Assembly (NCBI RefSeq): GCF_000204055.1
Contig: NW_006768776.1
Location: 865,204 to 929,203 of the forward strand
DNA length: 64,000 nt
Direction: 5' to 3'
Source: Melampsora larici-populina 98AG31
Taxonomy: Eukaryota > Basidiomycota > Pucciniomycetes > Pucciniales > Melampsoraceae
This document shows, piece by piece, positions 47,826-57,633 of the stretch. A program made the position numbers and the translations under genes. The notes beneath the pieces are model-generated. The model was not told the DNA's origin, did not search any database, and was given only the letters and a program-made list of their open reading frames with translations. The stretch's first letter is position 1; each line of letters begins with the position of its first letter.

Positions 47826-48897
47826 AATTTTTACAGTCTTTACCAGTCAAAGGTCTTCAAGAAGGATCTTTGTCCGTGATCAACATGGTAGAGACCAAAC
47901 AAAGGACCTCAGTGGGGACAAAGTGATCAAAGTGAGTTCTCAAGAGAAACCTGTGAACAAGATGTGAACAATATCAGTGATTAAGGAGAGTTTTGGACTC
48001 AGACACCAAAACTTTACTTACTCAGATTTTGAACTAATTCATTTCTGCAGTGTTAGCTTCAATCTAAGACTTACATACTCAAAGTGTTGTTGTATCACAT
48101 GCCATTCTCATTCTGCTTAACAGCTTGGGTATTCACATACATATCCTGGTCATCTGGGTGAAAAATATGTTGGTATCAAATTACCAACTTATTGAATATG
48201 TATCCAGTTTTCACCATGACCACTCCGCTCACCCCATGTAGGGGAGGACAGATATTGATAAAGATCTGCCAGGTTTCCAAGACCAGAAATGTACTTGAGG
48301 AGCTCTCCTGTTCTCAGAACAAGAAACCTGCAGAGGTCACCACATCTATGGAGTTACAGTAGTGTGAAAACCAAAATTTGATTTCATCTTTTTGCCTGCC
48401 AAAAGATTGATCAATTGACTACCAAAATAACCAACCATGACAGTTGTTTTCTTGCTCAGTGGGATTGCAGGGTTTCTTATCTGACTTTACCTCTGGCTTA
48501 TTGACATGATTTATTTTGAGTGGGTCTTTGGACACAAAAGGACCCTATGGTGTGTTGTGTGAATTCCCTTGAACCTCCTTTCAAGTCTACATATATACAA
48601 ACTTCACTGTCAGGATATATACATATGCAGTAGAAGGTTTATATGAAACGGCCAGAACACAATATTTTTCTTCCAATTCTGCCAGGGTTTGTATGTAGTA
48701 GAGCATGGTGATCTTAGTAGAATGTCTGAAAGCAAAGTTCTGATCAGAATGCAAGCAATGAGATGAATGAGTAAAACCTTTATTCTGGTTGTGTTACCAC
48801 ACCTTCAATTTGTAAATCAATGTAGCTTTAGGAAGTGTGTGCATGTGATTATGTAACAGAGGTTCCTGCCTTTAAACTATAAAGATAGAACAGAGAT
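47826..48897. other. Gene-free stretch
   Basis: AT-rich with no convincing ORF or inverted repeat. Confidence 0.45.
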
Positions 48898-48900
48898 TAA

Positions 48901-49788
48901 CACTACATCAAATGACATCTTTTCCCAAGGGTATAGAAAAGTAATATGTGCATAGAAAACTATGGGTAGGGTACTTTTCTATACCCATGAAACATTTATT
49001 TTGATATACCCATGTAAAAAGTTTGAGATTGGGCAATTGAGTGTCTTCATTTGAGCTGGTTTAGCTGTATGTATTCAGACCCAAAAGAAGCCACCACAGT
49101 GTCCAACTTAACTAATTCCCTCACCAAAGGCCCAAGGCTAGGGACTAAGTGAAGCTTACCACAGTACACAGGATCTTGAGTTCCCATTTTTTTGACATTT
49201 GATCTATGCTCACAAAAGATATAGTGAGTAGTGTCTAAAAGCGTGTAATGTTGGGCCGGCCAAAAAGCTGATTTATCAAAAACTCCATTGTGTGAAAAGA
49301 ACTTTCTCTACTGTAAAAATTGTTACAAACAATATGTTCAATACAATTTTGGATTGCTATTGATGTGAGGATTCCAAATCTGCCCTCAGCATCAAAATTG
49401 GATCAATTTTGTGGGTTTTATAAACGTTTTTCTCAAAATACCCAATTTCACGCTTTTAGGCACTACCCACTATATTCTTATGAATTCTCAGCAGTGCATG
49501 TGAACATGTATGTACAACCTTGCACAGGTTGACAGGTGCCATTTACATGAATCATCACTGGTTGATCACACTTTCCTGTTGGATGAGGCTTGAGAAGCAG
49601 TTTGGTTATAGATTTAAATGTATTTCACATGGGTATAGTGAGTTGTTATCTGTGGGTATAGAACAGAATGGTTTGTATGGAAATAGATGATTTGATCTTT
49701 ATGGGTATAGAAAAGTACTCTACCCATAGTTTTCTCCATACACACCACTTTTCTATACCCCTGGGAAAAGATGTCATTTGGTGTAGTG
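48901..49788. mobile_element. CACTA-type foldback element (888 bp)
   Basis: The ends are CACTACATCAAATGACATC and the complement of CACTACACCAAATGACATC, with TAA on both sides (48898-48900 and 49789-49791). The arms of about 110 bp contain repeated CTATACCC blocks. Further inverted segments lie inside (around 49210-49260 and 49430-49475). A fragment near 49115 resembles the CCCTCGCCAAAGGCCC block of the 33755 element. No transposase. Confidence 0.88.
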
Positions 49789-49791
49789 TAA

Positions 49792-49934
49792 GGGTGTGTT
49801 CACAGGATTTTCTGACCATAAATCACATTTTGTAAAAAAAATTAATGCAAGAATGAAACATGCACCACCAAATAGACACTTTAAATTTTGCAGAATGTGA
49901 TTTCTCAACAGAAATCACTTAAGTGAACGCATCT
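49792..49934. mobile_element. PIF/Harbinger-like MITE, copy 2 (143 bp)
   Basis: Inverted relative to copy 1 (18245-18389) and similar throughout (AATCACATT, CACCACCAAATAGACACTTT). The flanks are TAA (49789-49791, shared with the CACTA element) and TAG (49935-49937). Confidence 0.75.
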
Positions 49935-50220
49935 TAGGAAACTTGAAGTTCATAATTGGCAATCCAAACAAAGAAAAAAATCATAGTAAAGTTGACTTGT
50001 GAAATCTCCTCACAAAACACAAGGCAGCTGCAAGGATGGAAAAGACTTGATGTATCCTGATTGTGAAAGCAAGATTCTAAAGTGTCACATCATGTAATTG
50101 CTATTAACAACAAAAACAACCTATAAGAACATTGAAAACATGGATGATAGAAAGAGAAAAGATCACATAGAGAAAAGGTATTCATGCCCAGTTTATGGAA
50201 CCATCAGATCATGGCACTGC

Positions 50221-51194
50221 TTATAACAATGAATACCACTGATAACAACACTGAAAAGAACAGGAGGAAGGAAAAGGGAAATAGCCAACAGATACATCGA
50301 ATTGTAGTGAATCATAGAACACTTGTGTTAAGCACACAACTAGACAAAAAATAGTGTACTCAGGCTTTGGGATCAGATCAAATGAAGCAATCTCATCCCT
50401 GGTTTTGAGCAATTTTGATTCGCCATGAACAAGAAACGGCACGGCCACCAGGATCTGAGAAGGCTGGGTCTGAAAAGATCAGTACGTCTCCACTCTATTG
50501 TGTTTGCAAAGTACAAAGATTGGAAATCAAAATCAGAATTCTTTGCTTTGTTGAAGATTTTGCTAGTCTTGAAAAGAGGTAAACCAAGCTTTGATCTTAC
50601 CTTTTTGTTATCAATACATTTGCTTATTAAATAACCCATTCCACCTCTGTCTCCTCCTAATTCCTTGAGCTTTGGATTTTCTCCACTAATCAAATATTCC
50701 TGACCTCTGTATTTTCATAGCACAGAAAGAATTCGTAAGTTTTGGTAAGTACAAATATCTAGACCTTTGTGGATTTAGTTGTGTGATTGAACTTACACTT
50801 GACAACCCTCCTTGGGTACGTTGAGAGTAACCTATGTATGTATGGTGGACATAAAAATTTCATTGAATTTACAGCTACTTTGAGGATTTGAGTTTTTTTG
50901 ATCAAATGACTTACCGAACAAGTACCAAAACTTTTGACAGAGTCGCCTGCTTGTACAGAGGTATAAACACCCGAAGTCTCAAAGAATTGTTTGAGTGCGC
51001 TTTTGTATAACAAGAGAAGTTCAGTTGTTGACTTTGTGGTACGATGGTCAAATGGAAACTCACGCATGACAGTCTGATCCTGTGATCTCAGAAGCCTCAG
51101 AGCAAGCTGGATCTCCCCATCCTTTATAAGCAGCAGCTTGGTTAACGAGAATAAGTCCGATCGCTACAACGAAGGTAGATTTGATTGAGAGCAT
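50221..51194 (-). CDS. Secreted cysteine-containing protein (effector candidate)
   Basis: Five exons (51064-51194, 50915-50999, 50797-50831, 50601-50706, 50221-50469), all GT-AG and in frame, 201 residues. It begins with a clear signal peptide (MLSIKSTFVVAIGLILVNQ, then AAA-Y as a likely cleavage site). The mature part starts YKGWGDPACSEASEITGSDC and then has spaced cysteines (FGTCS, EGC, SKC) and a Gly-rich segment (ELGGDRGGMGYLISKC). The DC-x-A-L-x-x-F then C-x-V spacing recalls the broad class of small secreted basidiomycete proteins with a conserved Cys frame; the match is loose. The last exon ends in an unusual Phe/Cys-rich tail, so another intron there is possible. Short exons are typical of rust secreted proteins. 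Confidence 0.7.
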
Positions 51195-51884
51195 GGTTAG
51201 AGTGGTTTAGTTTTGATGAATCGAGCTTTATTGGATCTTTTAGTTAGATTGTCGATTCGAGGAAACTGGCTCGTATGCAAAGGAATCTTTGCAACTCGCA
51301 CAGTGGGGACTTTTTAAGCATCCCAAATATTGCATCGCCACTACATCGCCACTACATCGCCACGCAGAGGCCTGAGGGCTATTTTTTCTTTGCACAATTT
51401 TTTACAGCGTCATCAGGACGATGGGACCTCGACACAGCTCGACACACGCTGAAGCTTGCTGATCAAGGCCATCACGTGCAGTGACTTTTGTCCGAGAACG
51501 CACAGAGGATCTACCAAAGTGCCACGCTGTTGCACGAAAGCGAAGCCAGTAGCTAGGTGGAAACTCGGGGTAAAGCTATGTTCTGCTCGTTTTGAGAGTG
51601 GACGACTCTCGTCAACATATGTACAAGCTTTTTATGATCGAAAGAGCCCGCGTGCGTCGACTCTCGACAGGTGTCGGCAGTAAACTTATCAGTCGGCAGC
51701 ATCTGTAACCCTTTTTGGGCGATTCCCTCGCTGGATCGGTCGGACCGTGTGAGCTTAAGTCAGAGTAACCAAACTTGACTTCGCTCATCCAAATTTTCAA
51801 AACGAGTTCACCTAAACAGGAAGTCGCAATCTTTGATTTCCCTCGAAGATATCTTGAGGTAACCCCGAGAAGCAAAAGATATTT
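51195..51884. other. Intergenic, with a short tandem repeat
   Basis: Upstream region of the secreted-protein gene. Near 51332-51363 an 11-bp unit (ATCGCCACTAC) occurs about three times. No gene seen. Confidence 0.5.
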
Positions 51885-51965
51885 GTGGGCGACCGGAATC
51901 GAACCGATATTTCCACGGAGTTGTTTGACCACAACGAGGTTTCCTAACCATTAGAAGACGCCCAC
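51885..51965 (-). tRNA. tRNA-His (GTG) with a 10-nt intron
   Basis: An 81-nt cloverleaf on the minus strand. The acceptor stem is GTGGGCG with CGCCCAC. The D arm is TTCTAATGGTTAGGAA. The anticodon stem is CCTCG with CGTGG (one T-T mismatch). The T arm is ATCGG TTCGATT CCGGT. The anticodon loop is TTGTGG-C, matching eukaryotic tRNA-His, if a 10-nt intron (TCAAACAACT) is removed after position 37, the standard place. The next base downstream is A, and a TTTT terminator follows within 12 nt. Confidence 0.85.
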
Positions 51966-52423
51966 CCATGCTGATGTTGCCCTATTTGTGGTTCTGAATT
52001 GCCCGGGCTATCGGCGCTACGGATATCTCGATCATCGCAAAATTCAAAGCGAACTTCGCATATCCCAACGCTTCCACTTCTTCGGAATACATCACTGCAT
52101 TATGTTTTATCTCAAAACGACCTCATTTGAAAGATAAATAAAGTTGATATTGTATTGAACCACTTTGAGACCATTGAGGAATAGTGGCTGCAAAACATTT
52201 TCCATTTCGATGGTATGGAAAAGAAAAAATAACGAGATCCCTAAGATTTGATGAAAAGAAAAAAAGTATGCTAAATTAAAATGTTGATGTGAGCTTGCCA
52301 GAAAAGAAACAAAAGCTAGAAATTGTCGTAATCATCGTTGAAATTTTGACAAAGAGATTGTAGGAAGATATGAAAGATAGTTGTTCAGTTTTTCAATATG
52401 ACTCGATTTTAATGAAAGGTTCA
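51966..52423. other. Intergenic
   Basis: Between tRNA-His and the PEBP gene; no feature recognised. Confidence 0.5.
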
Positions 52424-53860
52424 TTAAACCAGTAAGGAACTCATGCAATAGATTCCAATTGCGATAACAAGACCTTTGATCAAATCAGTCAAATGGGCAT
52501 GTTGACCCTGTGCCAAATTCTTTTTAGCTCTTAGAGATGCAGCAAACTCTTGAGGAGATTGAAAAGCAGTAGAATTGTTGGTTTCGGCCATAGCAGATGC
52601 GGGTGCGGGTGCGGAATCCGAAGTGGCATTTGTATTTCTAAACCAAAGAGAACAGAACTTTCAACATGGATCTGATCATCAAAAAAAGGTACGAGAAAAT
52701 TAAACAGAAGACAAACTGGATGCTAAAAAAATTCGCAGCTACTAGATCACCTAATCCAGTTGTAGCCACATATGACATCAAGTCCCAATACCCTGGTCCA
52801 GCATTAATTGATAAGTCTGCAGGAGCCTTAAATCCCAATGGTTGAGCAAACAAGAGCCACGCATAACGATGTTCTCCTGTCTTGGGAAGTGGATCGGGCC
52901 CCATGTAAGGAGTTACCAAGGTTCCTGATTCTTCATTGACGTCCACCTCAAAGGAATTGTTTTGATAAGGATCATCAAAGGTCACACCATTTTGTAATGT
53001 CGTCGAAGACTCCATTACAAACATATATTCTTATACTTAATTACATGACCTTTTTAATATCTCTTGACTCGTAGAACACTAACTCCTCAGGGAATCTAGA
53101 CTGATTAGATTTTATCTCTTTGGAGTTAGGTGAGCAAATAAACCATTTCTATTTATCTTATACTATTTCTTTCTTTCTATATCTTGTACCCGCTCAGGGA
53201 ATCTAGACTGATTAGATTTTATCTCTTTGGAGTTAGACAATATAAGCTTGCATAGTTTGGTTCTAGAAAAATCAGTCGAGATCACTACGTGATTCTCAGT
53301 TCCCTCACATCCCGTTAACAGTTTGAACAAAGTAAGATTAAAGTAGTGAGGACTTCAGAGGTCCTTTACACATTTGCAAGGAAATGACGAAAACTTCCTC
53401 TACGAGGGGTTTGGTTGTAGTGCACATTCAGTAGAAAAGCAACTGTTATTTAGATAGGTAGTAGAAAGAGAATATTGAAATCACAATGCAAAGTGAGAAT
53501 ACTAACTGTGCATCAGGTTTTCCAAGCGTATTGGTGTCTGACATGAGGAGTGTAAAGACATTGGGGGCTGTAAAGTTTTTCACAGTAGTGGTCACAGGAC
53601 TGACGCTGATAGTAGGCATGGTGGAAACATCTAAAAAGCGAAAGGAATTCTGTTTAGACAAAGTTGAGAAAATTGAGAATGTTTTCTAAAAAAAAGGTCA
53701 AGTTCGAAAATACATATGTACCTAACTTATTGTAAAGGTGACCAGGGTATATGTCAACATTAGGATAGCCTATGTTGAGTATAGCTTGAGGTGCGAGTGG
53801 AATTCCCAAACCATCTGGATATGCGGCTGGGAGCTGGGAACTGTAGAGTGTCATATTCAT
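52424..53860 (-). CDS. Phosphatidylethanolamine-binding protein (PEBP) family member with C-terminal hydrophobic tail
   Basis: The start is the ATG at 53860; exon 1 is 53722-53860 and exon 2 begins at 53630 (join exact). PEBP signatures appear in order: FTLLMSDTNTLGKPDAQ (the D-P-D region, changed to D-T-N), then YMGPDPLPKTGEHRYAWLLF (the P-P-x-x-G-x-H-R-Y box), then GLGDLVAANFF. The exon for the second box ends at about 52728 and joins the last exon (about 52424-52638). That exon carries an Ala/Pro/Ser-rich linker and a hydrophobic C-terminus (LIKGLVIAIGIYCMSSLLV), like a GPI or tail anchor. The intron between exon 2 and the second box, about 480 bp, could not be fixed in frame. The family binds phospholipids or inhibits proteases; the altered D-P-D makes ligand binding uncertain. 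Confidence 0.7.
53086..53236. repeat. 44-bp direct repeat in a PEBP intron
   Basis: 53086-53129 and 53193-53236 are identical (start CTCAGGGAATCTAGACTGAT, end TTGGAGTTAG). They lie in the long unresolved intron of the PEBP gene. Confidence 0.85.
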
Positions 53861-54573
53861 TTTGAACTTCAATGATTTGAGATTTTGTGAAAAGTATGTA
53901 TGATAGGAGTGAAACGAATGGATGATGAGTAACTGTATGGTGATTGAAATTCATCATGACGGTGTTATTATTTGATTGCTGTGGAGTGCAAAAGGATCAA
54001 AATTATCAGCAAGAAGGATATCGGGAAATTGAGTTTTGTGGAGTGGATCTCAGGGCGCGAACGCGGCCGCGGCAGAGGGCTTGGTTGAGCAACTTGTCAC
54101 TCTTTTCACTCCTGGGTCCTCAAGGCGTGATCAAACTTGTCAAGAACTGAAATCCACCTCTGAATTTGCGCAATTCAAAGGAAAGAACAACGGACAGTGA
54201 CGGTGAATTGCATGACTTGATTGTATCTTATATAGTTTGGTTTATTTTATAACCTATTGCCTTGGCGCTGCTTGGCACTCGTGTCGACTTCGGAACTCAA
54301 CAATTGGCAATCATCAAAGAAAAACTCTCGAGTCGCAAGTAGTAAGATAGTTGGACTATTTCCGAGCAGGGGGTTGTGAGTAAGATGGTGATAAGATATT
54401 TCAATCTCAAATGATCAAGAAAATTAGATGAATCTTGAAGATTGGATCAAAAGTTCCAACGATCATCTATGATGGAAACAATTTCAATTCAATCGAAGGA
54501 TGAAAGACAAAATCAAGAAAGGTTCATAAGAAAACAACAACAAGAAGAAACAGTGCTAAGCTGAGATAACAAT
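53861..54573. other. Intergenic, left flank of the YR retrotransposon
   Basis: The upstream region of the PEBP gene, including a GC-rich patch with GCGGCCGCGG near 54063-54072. An ORF at 53760-53957 with a hydrophobic start overlaps the PEBP first exon in another frame. No gene assigned. Confidence 0.45.
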
Positions 54574-54648
54574 ATTGGTAGTGTTCCAAAGCTTGCAAAG
54601 GTACACTGAATTCCATTCTAGAGGTGAAGTACGAGTGACAGGTCAACA
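54574..54648 (+). repeat. YR element terminal repeat A1 (at least 75 bp)
   Basis: ATTGGTAGTGTTCCAAAGC to the end is identical to 63926-64000. The true length may be greater, since the second copy is cut by the window edge. Several short inverted repeats follow at 54660-54775 (CTCTTCCAC pairs with GTGGAAGAG). Confidence 0.92.
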
Positions 54649-54890
54649 GGAGAGATTACACGCCTGTGGAAGAGTTGACACCTCTTCCACCAGTGAATTT
54701 GGAAGATTGAGGAGAGGAAAATTTTCTCCTCTCAAACCTCAACCAAATTCCTCTCCTGTGTTGATTCCTGTCAATCCTAGATAGTAGTAGTGCAACTCTC
54801 TCTCTCTCTTTTTCTCAGATTTGAATTTTCAAAGTCTCTATCATCACACCTAACAACAAAATAATCTCATAAATACGACACCAAGATTGG

Positions 54891-57363
54891 ATGTGGAGGA
54901 AACTTAAACCTAAAAACACATCGTTACAGTATCAATCACAGAAGATGATAGAACAAGCAAATCTAGAAGTAGAAAAGAAGAAGATGCACGCGCTTAAACT
55001 GAAAGGACAGGCGGAAGAAAGAGAACGACGAGCAAGCTCGAGAGATCCATTGGTGAACAGCTCCATCATAGGCTCGCCGCTCAAGAATCAATTAGAAAGG
55101 CCGAATGAAGGAAGTCAGGGTTCGGTGCCTAAAGACAAGGTGGAAGGAAGTTTAGGTGAAGGGAAAGAGGGATTGGAAAGGGAGGTGCATGGAATCAGTT
55201 CATCGGAAGAGGAGTCAGAGGAGGAGGAAATAAGCATGGAGAAGAAGGCGGAGGGGGTAAGCAAGAAAGGAAAGAAGGCAAAAGGAAAAAAGGGAAAAAG
55301 AAAGAAGAGTCCTTTGAATGAAGATGGTAGCATTAGAGGAAGGAAAGAACTTTATGTTGGGTTGATCGAATATGATCAGGGTGAGTTCCAGATTTCAGAC
55401 TTACAATTTCCTCTCTAGCTATCTGTATTCCCCCCCCAAGATGGCAGTAGCAGCCTTGATAGGCTCCTGCAGGACGATGGTTTCCTCGCCCCCCCCCCTC
55501 TCACATAGTTGTAGCGATACGCTCCTAGGGTTAGATCTAAACTAACCTGTAGTTAGTTGTAGCCTAGCAGCTCCTGACGGACCCTCCCCCCAATTCTTGA
55601 ATTCGAAAGATGTGGTTGCAGCTTCCAGAGCTCCCCAAAAAGGGTAGGAGAGGGAAATCCTGAAATCAGTTTGACTAGAAAGGGGGATAGGAGAGTTAAC
55701 ACAGCTCCGAATAATTCGTTGTAGCAAGGGTAGGAAAGCCCAGAAAGATAGAAGAATTACTCCAAATACCTTTTAATCCTTTCCTTAAAAGATGAGAGCA
55801 GTGGAGTTTCACTTCAGTGACTGATAGACTTGCATGCTCGTGGTTTCAGTAGGCTCGCTGGGCAACACTGGATCAATGAATACTGATCAGTTACCGGGGC
55901 CTTCATCGCAACCCACAGGCCTAGTAAGCCAGTCGAATTCGGACAGGAAAGTCAAGGATGGACGCCCGTTAGTGGACAGGTTGGTAGAAGCCATTGACAA
56001 CTTGGATATGCAGGCGGTGCTAATCTTAAGGAGGGAAATGGTTGAGGAGGAGAAGTTAAGAAAGAGACAGGAGGAAGTGGAGGAGAAGGAAGGTAGAGAG
56101 AGAGATAAAAAGTTTAAGAAATTTAAAAAGAAGGAAGAGGCGAGAAAGAAGAAGGAAGGAGAGTCAAAGAAACCAAAGGGGAAGAAGAGAAAGAAAAGAA
56201 CCCGCTCACCTTCGACAGCTAGCTCAAGCTCGTCCTCTTCCAGCTCAGGGAGCTCGGGTGACTCATCCTCTTTGTCCTCAGGATCGGACTCGAGTTCAGA
56301 ATCAGATTCGTCGAGTTCTTCATCATCATCGTCAGGGTCTTCAGATTCCTCTAGGTCCTCCTCAGCATCAGAGGGAGGTATGGAGTTGATATCCAAAAAG
56401 AATGTCGAGTTTGAGCAGTTCAAGAAGATCCCAGGACTAGACCTCCCTGATCTCCCGGAGCATTGGGACAAATGCTTCAAAAAGCTCAAAAGATACGTTC
56501 CCTTGTCGGTCTTTAAACGATCTTATATCGAGGCACACAATTCCTCAGTAGACGATGGTTCGAAGAAAAGGAAGCGACCCACTTTATCGACCTCAGAACG
56601 AGACCTAGAACGTCAGATGACGTTTGGAGAGTTTATCTTAGCTTGCGACTTGGAGGCCAGGTACGCTGGAGAACTGTACGGTCATGAGGCGTATGCGAAG
56701 TACATCCGTAAGCATAAGGAAGTGGTGAATGACTTGCTGGTCCGCCACAAGTGTTGGATGATCGGTTTGCGATATCATTTAGCAATTCGGTCACTCATCT
56801 TCAGGAAACGATCAAAGTGCGTTTATCGGAAAAAGAAGAATGGGAAAAAAGGAAGGAAGGTAGAAAAGGTTCTCTTACCTGAGGGTGTCCAAGAAGAGGC
56901 GGTAAGGAGAGCTAGGTGGGATGCAGAAACCGCTGGTGACTTGATGTACGAAGAAAACCCATACGCCCCAGGTCAGCCGAAGTATGGTTTTGATTTATAT
57001 ACGGGTCAGCAAGTGTCGTCCTCCAACTACAAACCGCAGTTAGAGCCTCAACACGGAGACAAAGGGGCAGGTAGTAGTGTTGCGTTTGGTAAATTGTTTA
57101 AGAAGAAGAGAGGGGGTAATAGGGGTCATGGTGGAGGAAATGGAGGGTATCAGTTCCAGAATAGGTTCCAGTCCTTTCAGGGGTTTCAGGGTAACCAAAC
57201 TCACGTACCTCATTATGCTCAGTTCGCCCATCAATATCCGCAAAACAATGCGTACGCGAGCAATAGTGGTCAAGACTGGGTAGCTCATGGCCAGCAACAC
57301 GCTATTAAACACCCGAATAACCAAAAAGGGAAACAGAAAGCCCACAATGCGAACAATTGGTAA
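54891..57363 (+). CDS. YR retrotransposon Gag-like protein, predicted spliced
   Basis: ORF 54891-55418 (175 codons) and ORF 55834-57363 (509 codons) can be joined by a phase-exact intron from 55381 (GTGAGT) to 55849 (TTTCAG), giving 667 residues. The protein is Lys/Glu-rich, then has a long Ser/Asp/Glu run (about 56215-56375). An ordered core follows (LPDLPEHWDKCFKKLKRYVP, then EFILACDLEARYAGELYGHE and MIGLRYHLAIRSLIF). The C-terminus is rich in Gly, Gln and Asn, likely nucleic-acid binding. No zinc knuckle is seen. The position before RT supports a Gag role; the fold itself is not one I recognise. Confidence 0.75.
55381..55849 (+). other. Predicted intron in the YR element gag
   Basis: Donor CAGG|GTGAGT, acceptor TTTCAG|T, 469 nt. 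It contains the ORF1 stop and two C runs (55431-55439 and near 55487-55497). Splicing keeps the frame of the downstream Gag ORF. Inferred from sequence only. Confidence 0.6.
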
Positions 57364-57633
57364 GCACGAGTTCACAGAATGGGAGAAATGTACTTAGTAC
57401 TGACTGAGACATTCAATTTCTACCTTGAATCGGTTTAAAATCGCTCGTGGGGGACGTGGTTTTTCTTCTTTGTATCTTGTTCTCGGATGCGGTGCATTTC
57501 TCTTGTTTTTACACTTGTTGTCATGTATGTTCCGGTTTAAGATTCTAGTCTCAGTTCTGGTCTTGAGAAATGAAGCAGACATAGTGAAACTATATAGAGG
57601 AGCGTTCTGAAATGATTTGTTTTGTCTTCTTCC

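Noticed and set aside
53760..53957. Signal-peptide-like ORF as the start of the PEBP gene
   Set aside because: It is in a different frame from the PEBP exon, and no splice pair connects the two without losing conserved sequence. The ATG at 53860 was preferred.
55887..56489. 200-codon acidic ORF on the minus strand opposite the YR element gag
   Set aside because: It is the mirror of the Lys/Glu- and Ser-rich coding run (Glu/Asp/Ser/Leu/Phe homopolymers) and has no independent features.
57360..57633. Second intron joining gag to RT in the YR element (donor GTAAGC at 57360)
   Set aside because: Every in-phase acceptor before the RT ATG leads into a stop codon, so a separate RT start is more likely.
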